A stretch of DNA of 58,888 bases from Singulisphaera sp. GP187 (GTDB lineage: Bacteria; Planctomycetota; GCA-002687715), in NCBI GenBank assembly GCA_945907755.1, contig CAMDTN010000014.1, forward strand, positions 1 to 58,888, read 5' to 3'. Under the pieces are notes generated by a model, which saw only the letters and a list, made by a program, of their open reading frames with translations, made no database searches and was not told the origin of the DNA. Positions within the stretch are counted from its first letter, which is position 1; the number at the start of each line of letters is the position of its first letter. A program made the translations under genes and the position numbers. Positions 43,983 to 52,641 of the stretch are shown here, piece by piece.

Positions 43983-46403
43983 ATGCCCTTTGTCTTCGTT
44001 GCACTTCTGGTGATCTCCGCCGCATCCTTGCCCGCGCAGGACCGGCCCCAAACCCCCGACCCTACTGCTCTTGTGGCAAAACTCGCAACCTGCGCACCAG
44101 ACCAATGCTGGCGCGTGGCCAACGAGCTCGTGGATCTGGGCGCAGTCGCGACGCCTGCCCTGAAGACAGGGCTGGCCGCTGCGCAGCCAAGCACTGTGCG
44201 CTACGGCACGGCACGGGCATTGTGGCAACTCGAGAACGCAGCAGAGGCGAGCGCCACCTTGTCTGAACTGATTCGCACCGACGGCGCTAGCGCCATCGCA
44301 CTCCTAGCCGCAGACTTCGCCGCAGATGAAGCCGTCGAAGCCTGCGCCACCGCCATCGCAGATCGCCTCACCCGCTCGACCGGCGTCGAGCGCGCTCGCC
44401 TTGCGCGCGATTTGTACGGTGCGTCGAAGCAGCACCGCGATGTTGCGCGCCGCACTCTGCGCGCGCTGCGCAATGACGCCGACCGCGAAACGGTGGAAGC
44501 CGCCGCACTCGCGTTGGCCGAAATCGGCGATGTCGATGCCGCGCGTCCGGTGTTGGAAGCGCTGAAGGACGACCCCGGATATCGCGGGCGCCTCGCGCGC
44601 TTGCATCTGTTCACAGAACAACTACGCGACCTGCTCGAACAAGCGGGAGCTAATGGCTCGGGGCCCAAGCAATCCGACCTGCTGGATGAAGTGAAGGCCA
44701 TGGTGCGCGAACTGCACCAAGACGGCGACAAGTGGAACGACCGCGAAATGATGGAAGCCGCGGCGGGCGGGCTGCTGAGTGCAATGGACCCACACTCTGC
44801 CTATCTGCCCGTCGATGATCTCGAAGATTGGGAGTTCGACTTGAACCCCACCTACGGCGGCATCGGTGCCTATGTGAATCTGGACAACGATAAGCGCATC
44901 TTTATCTCCAGCCCGATTTACAGCGGCCCCGCATACAAGCACGACCTGCGCAGTGGCGACAAGATTCTCAAAGTCGATGGCTGGGACACCATGGGCCACG
45001 AGCTCACTGAAATCACGAGCCGCTTGAAAGGCCCCTCGGGCACCAGCCTTGCGCTGCAGGTGTACCGCCGCGGTTGGACCAAGCCCCGCGACTTCGTGCT
45101 CAACCGCGCGCAGATCCGCATCCCAACGGTGAACTGCGATTTGCTGCCCGGTGGCTTGGGCTATGTGCGCGTGACGACTTTCGGCACCACCACCACCAGC
45201 GAACTGGAAACAGCGTTGCGCGAACTGGAACAGCGTGGCATGAAGGCGCTGATCTTGGACTTGCGCAACAACTCGGGTGGCTATCTCAAGGCCGCGCAGG
45301 ACATGGCAGGCAAGTTCCTCACCGGCAAACAAGAAGTGTGCTCGTGGGAAGGGCGCAACACGCGCCTCGCCCCCAAGCGGCACCTGTATTCCACCGAACA
45401 AGAGCATGTGCGCGACGTGCCCTTAGTGCTGTTGGTGAACCGCTACAGCGCCTCAGCATCAGAAATCGTGTCGGGTGCATTGCAAGACCACAAGCGCGCC
45501 ACACTCATTGGCGAACGCACCTTCGGCAAGGGTTCTGTGCAGCGCTTCTTCCCACTGCAAACTTTCCCATCTGAAGGATTCACCGACGAAGCCCGCACCA
45601 ACGGATTTCACGATGAAGGCGAGCCCTTCGAGGACACCAACGCCAGTGGTTCGTGGGAATCTGGCGAGCCCTTCACTGACCGCGGACAGCGCAACGGAGA
45701 GTGGGACCGCGGCGAGCCCTTCAGCGACGCCAATGCCAACGCGATGCGCGACGAGAGCGAAACATTCACTGACCAGAACGGTGACGGCAAGTGGCAAGGC
45801 CCCGAGGTGTTTGTCGATGCCAACGACAACAAGAAATACGACCGCGGCCCCGAACTGAAGATGACCATTGCGCGCTACTTCCTGCCGTCAGGCCGCAGCA
45901 TTCACACCGAACGCGACAAGAAGGGCAAAGTTCTGCAAAAGGGCGGTGTGCTGCCTGATGAATGCATCGCACTGCGCCTGTACGAAGGTTGGAAGGAAGA
46001 GGAGTTCACTCGCATCCTCGAAACCAAGAAGCTCGAAGAGTATGTCGACCGCTTGGTGAAGGCCGATCCTGCAACCGTGCAACAGTTGGCTCAAGGCGAC
46101 GCGATGAGCACTGAGAAATACCCCGACTTCGAGAAACTGCGCGAGGAATTGCAGACACCGCTGAAGGCCGACGATCTACGCCGCCTGCTACGCGCCCAGA
46201 TGCGTCGTGCTGCGGCGGATTTGCGCGGCCGCGAATTCATCGCGGATTTCCAAGAAGATCGGCAACTGCAGCGCGCTGTGCACACAGCGCTCATGCGCAT
46301 TGGTTTGAGTGTGGCTGGCGTCGAGAACTACGCGTTCTTGAAAGACAACATCCCGCAGCCTCTGGACCCCAGCAAGGAAGAAGGCGGCGACAGCGACATC
46401 TGA
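43983..46403 (+). CDS. S41 C-terminal-processing-type protease with EF-hand-like insert
   Basis: 806 residues from ATG 43983 with AAAGG just upstream and a clear signal peptide (FVFVALLVISAASLPAQ). Residues ~30-225 form HEAT-like helical repeats (WQLENAAEASATL, ALAEIGDVDAARPVLEAL). A tail-specific protease core follows: PDZ domain (about 285-365, GGIGAYVNLDNDKRIF, KILKVDGWDT), a LILDLRNNSGGYL strand, catalytic Ser491 in SASASE and Lys516 in TFGKGSVQ, a normal 25-residue gap. Between GKGSVQ and the usual next strand (MTIARYFLPSGRSI) is an insert of ~95 acidic residues with repeated calcium-loop motifs. It is the only gene on the plus strand between 14520 and the tRNA. Confidence 0.93.
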   Translation: MPFVFVALLVISAASLPAQDRPQTPDPTALVAKLATCAPDQCWRVANELVDLGAVATPALKTGLAAAQPSTVRYGTARALWQLENAAEASATLSELIRTDGASAIALLAADFAADEAVEACATAIADRLTRSTGVERARLARDLYGASKQHRDVARRTLRALRNDADRETVEAAALALAEIGDVDAARPVLEALKDDPGYRGRLARLHLFTEQLRDLLEQAGANGSGPKQSDLLDEVKAMVRELHQDGDKWNDREMMEAAAGGLLSAMDPHSAYLPVDDLEDWEFDLNPTYGGIGAYVNLDNDKRIFISSPIYSGPAYKHDLRSGDKILKVDGWDTMGHELTEITSRLKGPSGTSLALQVYRRGWTKPRDFVLNRAQIRIPTVNCDLLPGGLGYVRVTTFGTTTTSELETALRELEQRGMKALILDLRNNSGGYLKAAQDMAGKFLTGKQEVCSWEGRNTRLAPKRHLYSTEQEHVRDVPLVLLVNRYSASASEIVSGALQDHKRATLIGERTFGKGSVQRFFPLQTFPSEGFTDEARTNGFHDEGEPFEDTNASGSWESGEPFTDRGQRNGEWDRGEPFSDANANAMRDESETFTDQNGDGKWQGPEVFVDANDNKKYDRGPELKMTIARYFLPSGRSIHTERDKKGKVLQKGGVLPDECIALRLYEGWKEEEFTRILETKKLEEYVDRLVKADPATVQQLAQGDAMSTEKYPDFEKLREELQTPLKADDLRRLLRAQMRRAAADLRGREFIADFQEDRQLQRAVHTALMRIGLSVAGVENYAFLKDNIPQPLDPSKEEGGDSDI
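45585..45854 (+). repeat. Six EF-hand-like acidic repeats in the S41 catalytic domain
   Basis: Residues 535-624 contain six units of about 13-16 residues of the form GEPFxDxNxNGxWDxGE. Clearest loops are DTNASGSWESGE (551-562), DANANAMRDESE (582-593), DQNGDGKWQGPE (597-608) and DANDNKKYDRGPE (612-624), each with Asp/Asn at positions 1, 3 and 5 and Glu at 12 like calcium-binding EF-hand loops. Metal binding is inferred from the pattern. Confidence 0.75.
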
Positions 46404-46411
46404 CGCGCGCA

Positions 46412-46789
46412 TCAGGCGCGATAGTTGGTTTCAAGCGCCTCGCGGAAATCGTAGTGCCCACAGAAATCTTGTTTACTGTCCGTGGGCTGCTTCGACAGAA
46501 TGTTGGCTTCGATGAGTTCGAAAACAATCTCGCCGAAATCGTCCGTACGCTTCAGGCCTTGTTGTTCGAACACCGTGCGTGCGAGATAGCCAAAGCGGTC
46601 TAAAGCCAGTTCCTTGATGCCGTCCAACAGTTGCTGCCCTGTGACATGCCCTCTGCGCCCTTCGGTGGCGTGCTTGTGCACCGTGTAGGTGACCGCCGCC
46701 AAGGTGAACAAATAGGCTTCGGGGCGGTAGCGCCCTGACACGGCCGCAAGGGCGCGGATTTTCTCAAGTGATTCTGCTGCGTCGCTCAT
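46412..46789 (-). CDS. Minf_1886 family protein
   Basis: 125 residues from ATG 46789, overlapping the holB stop as ATGA. The sequence follows the Minf_1886 pattern found mainly in Planctomycetes and Verrucomicrobia: RYRPEAYLFTLAAV, HVTGQQLLDGIKELALDRFG, the TDDFGEIVFELIE helix and DSKQDFCGHYDFREAL near the end. No function is known. Its position after DNA replication genes is worth noting. It ends eight bases from the convergent S41 gene. Confidence 0.9.
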   Translation of the reverse strand: MSDAAESLEKIRALAAVSGRYRPEAYLFTLAAVTYTVHKHATEGRRGHVTGQQLLDGIKELALDRFGYLARTVFEQQGLKRTDDFGEIVFELIEANILSKQPTDSKQDFCGHYDFREALETNYRA

Positions 46790-47784
46790 GGCTGAGAGCG
46801 CACCTTAGCCGCCATCGCGAAGTGCGTCAGAACCTGTGGCGGCGCGACATTGGTGTCGATCAGTTGCAGCGCTTGCAACAGTTGGCCACTGCGGCGGTCT
46901 GCGCTGGTGGCATCGATGGATTCGAGGGCGAGTTCGGGAGACAACTCCACTGGCCAAGGCAGCCCCTCCAACGCACGCCGCCGCAAACGCAGTAGGAACA
47001 GTGCTGCGCGCAGCAACTGGCGCACGCGCTCGCGTGTTTCTTCAAGCTGCTTCTTGTCTTCTTCCAGCGCCGCATGCAGAGCCAGTGCTGTTGTGAAGGG
47101 TGCCGCTTCACACTGCAACAACTTTGCCGCCGCAGGTAGTTGCTCAACAAAGCCCGACTGCGCCAATTCGAGCGCGCGGCCCGGCGCGCCTTCAGCGGCC
47201 AAAGTGCAGAGCGCCGCTGTGGGCCCCGTGACCCCAGCACGGGCCAAGAACTGCAGCACGGTGGCACTGTCCACCGGCCCAAGCCGCACGCGCACACAGC
47301 GCGAAAGCAGCGTTTCCATCAGCGCGCCTTGGCCAGGGGCAGTCAGCACCAAGTGACTCCCAGCCGGCGGTTCTTCCAACAGCTTCAGCAGCGCGTTCCC
47401 CGCCTCTTCAGTCAAGCGATCGGCATCGACCACCAACCCCACGCGGCGTGAGGCCTCCAGTGGCTTCATGCCGAATTCGCTGCGCAGCGCGCGCACGCTG
47501 TCGATGCCAAGCTGCCGCTTAGCTCCTTCGCGCTCCACCAGAACCAAGTCGGGATGCGCGCCTTGCCGCAAGCGGCGCACGCCTTGCTCCGCAGCATCCA
47601 CCAATCCTTGCGCGTCGCCGAACAGCAACGCTTCAGCAAAGGCCAATGCAAGCGTGCGGCGGCCGCAACCCACCGGTCCAGTGATCAGAATCCCGTTGGG
47701 CACCCGCCCGCGCAGCAACATGGAACGCAGCAGCGCGCAGCCTTCGGAGTGCCCTTGCACTCGCTCTAACGGATCGGTGCGCAT
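46786..47784 (-). CDS. holB: DNA polymerase III delta' subunit
   Basis: 332 residues. Clamp-loader fold: VQGHSEGCALLRSMLLRGRVPNG opens, GPVGCGRRTLA stands in place of Walker A (Arg-Arg instead of Gly-Lys), VVDADRLTEEAGNALLKLLEEPP is the Walker-B/helix region and LLSRCVRV holds the SRC motif. The usual cysteine-rich zinc module between these is missing; the segment reads GVRRLRQGAHPDLV without cysteines. Delta' is normally inactive as an ATPase but donates the arginine finger. The tmk-holB order is common in bacteria. Three-base gap to tmk. Confidence 0.9.
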   Translation of the reverse strand: MRTDPLERVQGHSEGCALLRSMLLRGRVPNGILITGPVGCGRRTLALAFAEALLFGDAQGLVDAAEQGVRRLRQGAHPDLVLVEREGAKRQLGIDSVRALRSEFGMKPLEASRRVGLVVDADRLTEEAGNALLKLLEEPPAGSHLVLTAPGQGALMETLLSRCVRVRLGPVDSATVLQFLARAGVTGPTAALCTLAAEGAPGRALELAQSGFVEQLPAAAKLLQCEAAPFTTALALHAALEEDKKQLEETRERVRQLLRAALFLLRLRRRALEGLPWPVELSPELALESIDATSADRRSGQLLQALQLIDTNVAPPQVLTHFAMAAKVRSQP

Positions 47785-47787
47785 GGG

Positions 47788-48384
47788 CTAACCCAGCGCC
47801 TGCACGGCAGCAGCCGCAAGCGCTTCTGGCGCGGCACTGGCATCGAGAATGCGGAAGCGCGCCGGATCTTTCGCTGCTTCGCTGAGGAACCCTGCGCGCA
47901 CCACACGCAAGAAGGCGACGCCCTTGGCCTCCATGCGATCGCCGACGCGTTGGATGCGCGCTAATGCGACTTGCGGATCGAGGTCGAACAGCAGCACCAA
48001 GTCCGGTTGCAGCCCCTGCGTCGCGGCCACATTCATGGCGCGCAAGGCCTCAACATCCGCACCACCCGCGTAGCCTTGGTAAGCAAGTGTGGAGTACCAC
48101 CAGCGATCCACGAGCACCGCTTCGCCGCGCGCCAGCGCAGGACGAATGACAGTGCGCACCAACTCGCAGCGTGCTGCGGTGAACAAGCAGGCTTCCGTCC
48201 ACGCGCTGAGAGCACCGCTGGCAGGGTCGAGCAGCACCGCTCGCAACTTTTCGCCTAAGACAGTGCCGCCGGGTTCGCGCAAGCACAGCACAGGCTTCCC
48301 GCGGGCTTCCAACGCACGCCGCAATTCCGGGATGCAGCCGCTTTTCCCAGCTCCATCCACGCCTTCCAAGACCACCAGTGCCAT
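47788..48384 (-). CDS. tmk: Thymidylate kinase
   Basis: 198 residues from ATG 48384, one base after the dnaA-like stop. P-loop GVDGAGKSG near the N-terminus, LREPGGTVLGEKLRAVLL, the DRWWYSTLAYQG substrate-binding motif, and DPQVALARIQRVGDRMEAKG in the lid region. It phosphorylates dTMP to dTDP. It feeds both DNA synthesis and dTDP-sugar synthesis. Confidence 0.94.
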   Translation of the reverse strand: MALVVLEGVDGAGKSGCIPELRRALEARGKPVLCLREPGGTVLGEKLRAVLLDPASGALSAWTEACLFTAARCELVRTVIRPALARGEAVLVDRWWYSTLAYQGYAGGADVEALRAMNVAATQGLQPDLVLLFDLDPQVALARIQRVGDRMEAKGVAFLRVVRAGFLSEAAKDPARFRILDASAAPEALAAAAVQALG

Positions 48385-48385
48385 A

Positions 48386-49708
48386 TCAGACCTTGCGCTG
48401 AAAGAGGCGTCGATCGACTTCGCGCGAAAGCCGCCCCAGCACCGGAGTGCTGCTGTAAACCGCTGCTTCGCGCTGCACCATTTGATGGATCGCAGTGTGG
48501 CTGCGGTTTCCGAGCCGTACGCCAATCTGCTTCAGAGTCAGGCCAGCCATTTCTTTCAGCAAGAACGCTGCTGCGCCGCGCGGAGCGGTCAGCGAGCGCG
48601 TCTTCTTGCGAGAGAAAATCGCTTCGTGCTGCACACCGAAGTGCTCTGACACCACCGCCAAGATGCAGGCGATACGACGCTCCCGCGGATCGGTAGGCCC
48701 CTGAATATCGGCCAAGTGTTTGTCGAGGAAAGCTGCCGTGACTGGCTCGCCGCTAAGGCCAGCAAAGCCGTACACCTTCTTCACCAACAATTCGAGTTCG
48801 CGGAGCGACACATCAGTGCGCGCTGCAAGCAAGTCCACCACTTCGCCAGGGATTCGGGACGGCCCGAAAGCCAAACGCGAACGCAGGATGGCCGCCATTT
48901 CGAGGCGAGACGCAGGCGCGATTCCCACAGCCATGCCCGATGACAGCACCGAAGCGAACACGCCTTCCAGCGCATGCAAACCCGAGAGCGGCAAACGCGA
49001 GAAGGCCAACACCTTGCCGCGACGCGCCAAGAGCTCTTTGAACTGCAAGGCCAACTCGCGCTGCGTCGCAAGCTTTCCGACCAGTTCCTGCACATCGTCC
49101 AAGATGATGCAGTCCGCTCGCAGGAATCGCGCGCGAAAATCGTTCTGATGCCGTGAGCGCTGCGCCCAAGCAAAATCGCGCACGACATTCGCCGCTTGCA
49201 GCGACAGCACCCGGCCTTGCGTGTTCATGGCTGCTGCTGCTGCGTCGGCCAAGTGCGTCTTGCCGCTCGACGCAGGCCCGCAAAGCAACAACGGGTTCAA
49301 AACCGGCTGCCGTCCTTCGATGAAATGGCGCAACGCCTTGACAGCCGCCGCAGCGCCCGCGGTGGGCGCGAAGTCCTCGAAGTTGCGGCCTTGCCGCGGC
49401 GCGCGGGTGCGCCGTTCTGCTTCTACGGCTGTGGCATCAAGGCTGATTCCAGCCGCCGCTGCATGCACAAGCACTTCGATTTTCACGACAGCGCCGAACT
49501 CTGCCGCGACCAAGCGCTCTATCTGGCTGCAAAAGTTGGTGCTGATCCAATCGCGCGTGGTGCTGTTCGGCACTGCAAGCTGCAGCGTGCCGCGCTTCAT
49601 CTCGACGAAGCGAGCACGCTGGAACCACAGCCGCCAAGCTGCGTCCCCAACGCTCTCGCGCATGCGCTCCAACACACGCGCACACCGATTATGAATCACC
49701 GCATCCAT
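48386..49708 (-). CDS. dnaA: Divergent DnaA-type replication initiator
   Basis: 440 residues from ATG 49708, full DnaA length. Domain I (about 5-75: AWRLWFQRARF ... VPNSTTRDWISTNF), linker, AAA+ domain III with Walker A GPASSGKT (144-151), Walker B IILDDVQ (201-207), and sensor II Arg303 (SLRELE), then DNA-binding domain IV (about 345-435) with GLTLKQIGVRLGNRSHTAIH. Where normal DnaA has LEDRLRSRF this protein has LEGVFASVL (248-256), so both box-VII arginines, including the arginine finger, are valine. It is not beside dnaN or recF; neighbours are an exported peptidase and tmk. It may be the main DnaA of a divergent lineage or a paralog. Confidence 0.85.
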   Translation of the reverse strand: MDAVIHNRCARVLERMRESVGDAAWRLWFQRARFVEMKRGTLQLAVPNSTTRDWISTNFCSQIERLVAAEFGAVVKIEVLVHAAAAGISLDATAVEAERRTRAPRQGRNFEDFAPTAGAAAAVKALRHFIEGRQPVLNPLLLCGPASSGKTHLADAAAAAMNTQGRVLSLQAANVVRDFAWAQRSRHQNDFRARFLRADCIILDDVQELVGKLATQRELALQFKELLARRGKVLAFSRLPLSGLHALEGVFASVLSSGMAVGIAPASRLEMAAILRSRLAFGPSRIPGEVVDLLAARTDVSLRELELLVKKVYGFAGLSGEPVTAAFLDKHLADIQGPTDPRERRIACILAVVSEHFGVQHEAIFSRKKTRSLTAPRGAAAFLLKEMAGLTLKQIGVRLGNRSHTAIHQMVQREAAVYSSTPVLGRLSREVDRRLFQRKV

Positions 49709-49727
49709 GGATCGCCAACCGCCTCCG

Positions 49728-52613
49728 TCACCGGGCCCCCGCCCGAAGGCGCACATCCTTGGCGATCTTGTGCTCAGGCACAAGGGCCAGCGCTTTTTCT
49801 GCCGCGCTCAGCGCGTCAGCAGGCCTGCCCAGCGCTAGCAACGCCTCACCGAGTGCTGCTAACAAGTCCGCCTCCGCTGGTGTTGTCGGCTGGCACGCAA
49901 GCCCTACGCGGAGCGCTGCTTCTGCCTCGCCGAATCTTTTCAAGTGCGTCAACACTTGGCCGCTTTGCAAGTGCAGCGCCGAGTCCATGGGTTGAATCAA
50001 AATCTGCATTTCCAACTGGCGCAATATTTCTTTGTGATCGCTCTTGACAGCCAAGAGCTTCAGTAGTTCAGCGCGACCTTCGATGTCATCGCTGTCCACT
50101 TCCAAATGCTCGGTCAGAATTTTCTGCGCGTCGTCGCTGCGGCCCTTCGACAACAGCAGGCGCACCAATTGGCGGCGCGGGCCGTTGCGTTGCGCATTCA
50201 ATGGGAAGAACGCAATGGACGCACGCAGCGCCGTCTCGGCACCCTCGCTATCGCCCTTGTCCAGCAGCAGCTTCCCCAGCGCGGCTTGCACCTCGAAATC
50301 TTCGAGCCCTCCCGCACAAGCAGCTAACAGGGATTTCAAAGCACCTTCTTTGTCGCCAGCCTTGAGGGCAAGGCGGCCTTGCAGTCCCAAGAGCTGCGCA
50401 TCTCCTACCCCGAGCTTCGCTTCCACCTTGTCCACCGCTACACGCGCGGCCGCCATGCTCGTGCGGTCCAGCAGCGTTGCCGCCGCACTCACCAGCGTGG
50501 CCGCCGTTGCGGTGCCACTCGCTGCAGCCGCTTCTTTCAATGCGCTTTCAGACAACCTCGGCACGCGTCGCAGCTTGGCGACACGCTCACGCGCTGCCGC
50601 AGCAATGCCGCGGTCGATGTCGTCCAAACTGAGGCCCAAGATTGCTTGCGATGCTTGGGCAAAGCCTTGGTCTTCTCCCAACGCGACCAGCAAGGCGCGC
50701 ATGCGCTCCATGCCGCACTCGCGCACCAACCATTCCACAGCAATGCCCGCCTGGAAGTAGGCGAACACAACGCGGGGCGTTCCGAACGCGGCTTCGAACT
50801 GGCGCACTGGGATCAACTCCCCCGCCGCCAACGCGTCGTGCAGTTCCAAGTCCATGTGACGGTCCCATGCGGGCACCAATGCGCGCTCTTCCCAAGTGCT
50901 CAAGCCTTCGGTGAGCCAGCGCGGCACGCGGCCGCGCGACAAGCCCAACGCGAAACTGTGCGCCAATTCGTGATGCAGCGTGCGCGCCCACGAGCCACTG
51001 CCTGGGGGCATCGCGCTGGGTGACAGCATGGTCAGCAGCGGCCCGAAGCAGAACCCCAAGAAGCCTTGGCGCGGCAACGAGAAAGTGCGCGCAGTGAGAT
51101 CGCCAGTGGACAGCAGGACTTCCACGCGCAAACGCCCTTGGGCGTCTAAGCCCGCAGGGGTGAACGCATATTTGTCGCGCAGCAGACACCACGACTTTTC
51201 CGCGAACGCTGCCACGGTTGGTTCCAGTGCCGCACGTTCGCGTTTGGCGAGACGCAGCGTCAGGTGTTCCGTAGGCACATCGTCGTAGAAGCGACCGACA
51301 ACGCGCACGAACTCTGCCATGTTTTTGCGGCGCACATGCGAGAATTTTTCAGCAGCCGCAGCGGCCTTCAGTGCAGTGGCCGCCACATCATCGGCACCCA
51401 AGTACAAGGCATAGCGCGCCACAGCATCGTGCGCTTGACCATTCGATGGCTCGAGCTGCGCGGCCGCTTGAGCAAACACCAAACTCTCGCTCCAGCGCCG
51501 ACGATTGGACAACACTGCGGCCACCATCAAGCGTGGCAGGGCCTTGCCGCCCGCCGCACCACTTGCGCTGCTGCGCTCCGCTTGAGTCAGAGCCGCGGCA
51601 CAAGCAGCAGCGTCGCCATCCAGCAGCATCTGCGCAGCGGCAAGCCCCAATGCGCCCATGTTGCGCGGATGGTGCGGCAAAAACGTGTCCAGCATCTGCT
51701 TGGCCGCACTCGTGTTGGCGTCGCCCAACAACACCTCGACGCGCGCCAAGATGGCATCCGTTTGATGCGCATTCACACCAACTGCTCGTGCGAACGCCGC
51801 CGCAGACTCCGCAGGCTTTTGCCACGATTCGTAAGCACGGCCCAGCAACCCGTGCGCGTCGGCCAAGTCTGCCCGGAGTTGCAGCGTCGCCTTGCCTTCT
51901 TCCACAGCATCGCCTTCAAGATGGAATTGGTCCAAGTACAGGTGCGCCAAAGCAAGTGTGGGGCGCCAGCCATCCAATTGCGGCACTTCTGGGTGCGTGC
52001 GCTGAGCCTCCGCCACAGCCTTCTGCGCTTCCACCAACACTGTCTCGGCCTCCTTCGCACCACCGAATTGCACATAGACACTGGACAGAGCAATCAAGTC
52101 GCGCGGATGGCGCACCACCACGCGCCGCGATTCCTCCAGCACGCGGTCGAGCACTGCGTCAGCTTCTGGCGCATGTCCTGCGTCGCGCTGCAACGCGGCA
52201 ACCAACACGGCACTGGCAAAATCGAATGCGGGTTCTGCTGTTGGTGCCGGCACTCGTGGTCGCGAGAAAGGCTCGACCAGCGCCGCTGCTTCGCTGCCGC
52301 GTCCCAGTTCGCGCAAATATGCTGCGCGAGCGCAGGCCGCCGCAGCACTCTGCGGCGCGCCCTGCACCCAAGCGGCGGAATACTCTGCGCACAATTCCGT
52401 AGCTCCAGTGTTTGTCGCAGCTTGCAGCGCGAGTTCCAACCAGTCCGCGCTGAGAGGGCCTTTCGCCGCTTCAGCTTTCACCGCTTGCAGCACCGCTGCA
52501 TCGGCACCGCGCGCAAGCATGCGCTGCAATTCCACCGCATCCGCCTGCCCCCACAGCGGCATCACGCTGCTGAGCAGAAACAAGCCGCCAATCAGATGTG
52601 CGAGCGTAGGCAT
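49728..52613 (-). CDS. Exported TPR protein with peptidase MA-like domain
   Basis: 961 residues from ATG 52613, with a signal peptide (HLIGGLFLLSSVMPLWGQ). N-terminal TPR-like helices (about 30-430) precede a metallopeptidase domain: zinc motif HELAH (His548-His552) and third ligand Glu569 in WLTEGLSTWEE, the gluzincin arrangement of peptidase MA. A second TPR array (about 690-960) follows. The zinc residues are complete. It probably acts in the periplasm. Substrate unknown. It stands between WYL regulators and dnaA in the same close-packed chain (28- and 19-base gaps). Confidence 0.88.
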   Translation of the reverse strand: MPTLAHLIGGLFLLSSVMPLWGQADAVELQRMLARGADAAVLQAVKAEAAKGPLSADWLELALQAATNTGATELCAEYSAAWVQGAPQSAAAACARAAYLRELGRGSEAAALVEPFSRPRVPAPTAEPAFDFASAVLVAALQRDAGHAPEADAVLDRVLEESRRVVVRHPRDLIALSSVYVQFGGAKEAETVLVEAQKAVAEAQRTHPEVPQLDGWRPTLALAHLYLDQFHLEGDAVEEGKATLQLRADLADAHGLLGRAYESWQKPAESAAAFARAVGVNAHQTDAILARVEVLLGDANTSAAKQMLDTFLPHHPRNMGALGLAAAQMLLDGDAAACAAALTQAERSSASGAAGGKALPRLMVAAVLSNRRRWSESLVFAQAAAQLEPSNGQAHDAVARYALYLGADDVAATALKAAAAAEKFSHVRRKNMAEFVRVVGRFYDDVPTEHLTLRLAKRERAALEPTVAAFAEKSWCLLRDKYAFTPAGLDAQGRLRVEVLLSTGDLTARTFSLPRQGFLGFCFGPLLTMLSPSAMPPGSGSWARTLHHELAHSFALGLSRGRVPRWLTEGLSTWEERALVPAWDRHMDLELHDALAAGELIPVRQFEAAFGTPRVVFAYFQAGIAVEWLVRECGMERMRALLVALGEDQGFAQASQAILGLSLDDIDRGIAAAARERVAKLRRVPRLSESALKEAAAASGTATAATLVSAAATLLDRTSMAAARVAVDKVEAKLGVGDAQLLGLQGRLALKAGDKEGALKSLLAACAGGLEDFEVQAALGKLLLDKGDSEGAETALRASIAFFPLNAQRNGPRRQLVRLLLSKGRSDDAQKILTEHLEVDSDDIEGRAELLKLLAVKSDHKEILRQLEMQILIQPMDSALHLQSGQVLTHLKRFGEAEAALRVGLACQPTTPAEADLLAALGEALLALGRPADALSAAEKALALVPEHKIAKDVRLRAGAR

Positions 52614-52641
52614 GATGCTGAAGGCTCCTGCGCGCTGCGGA

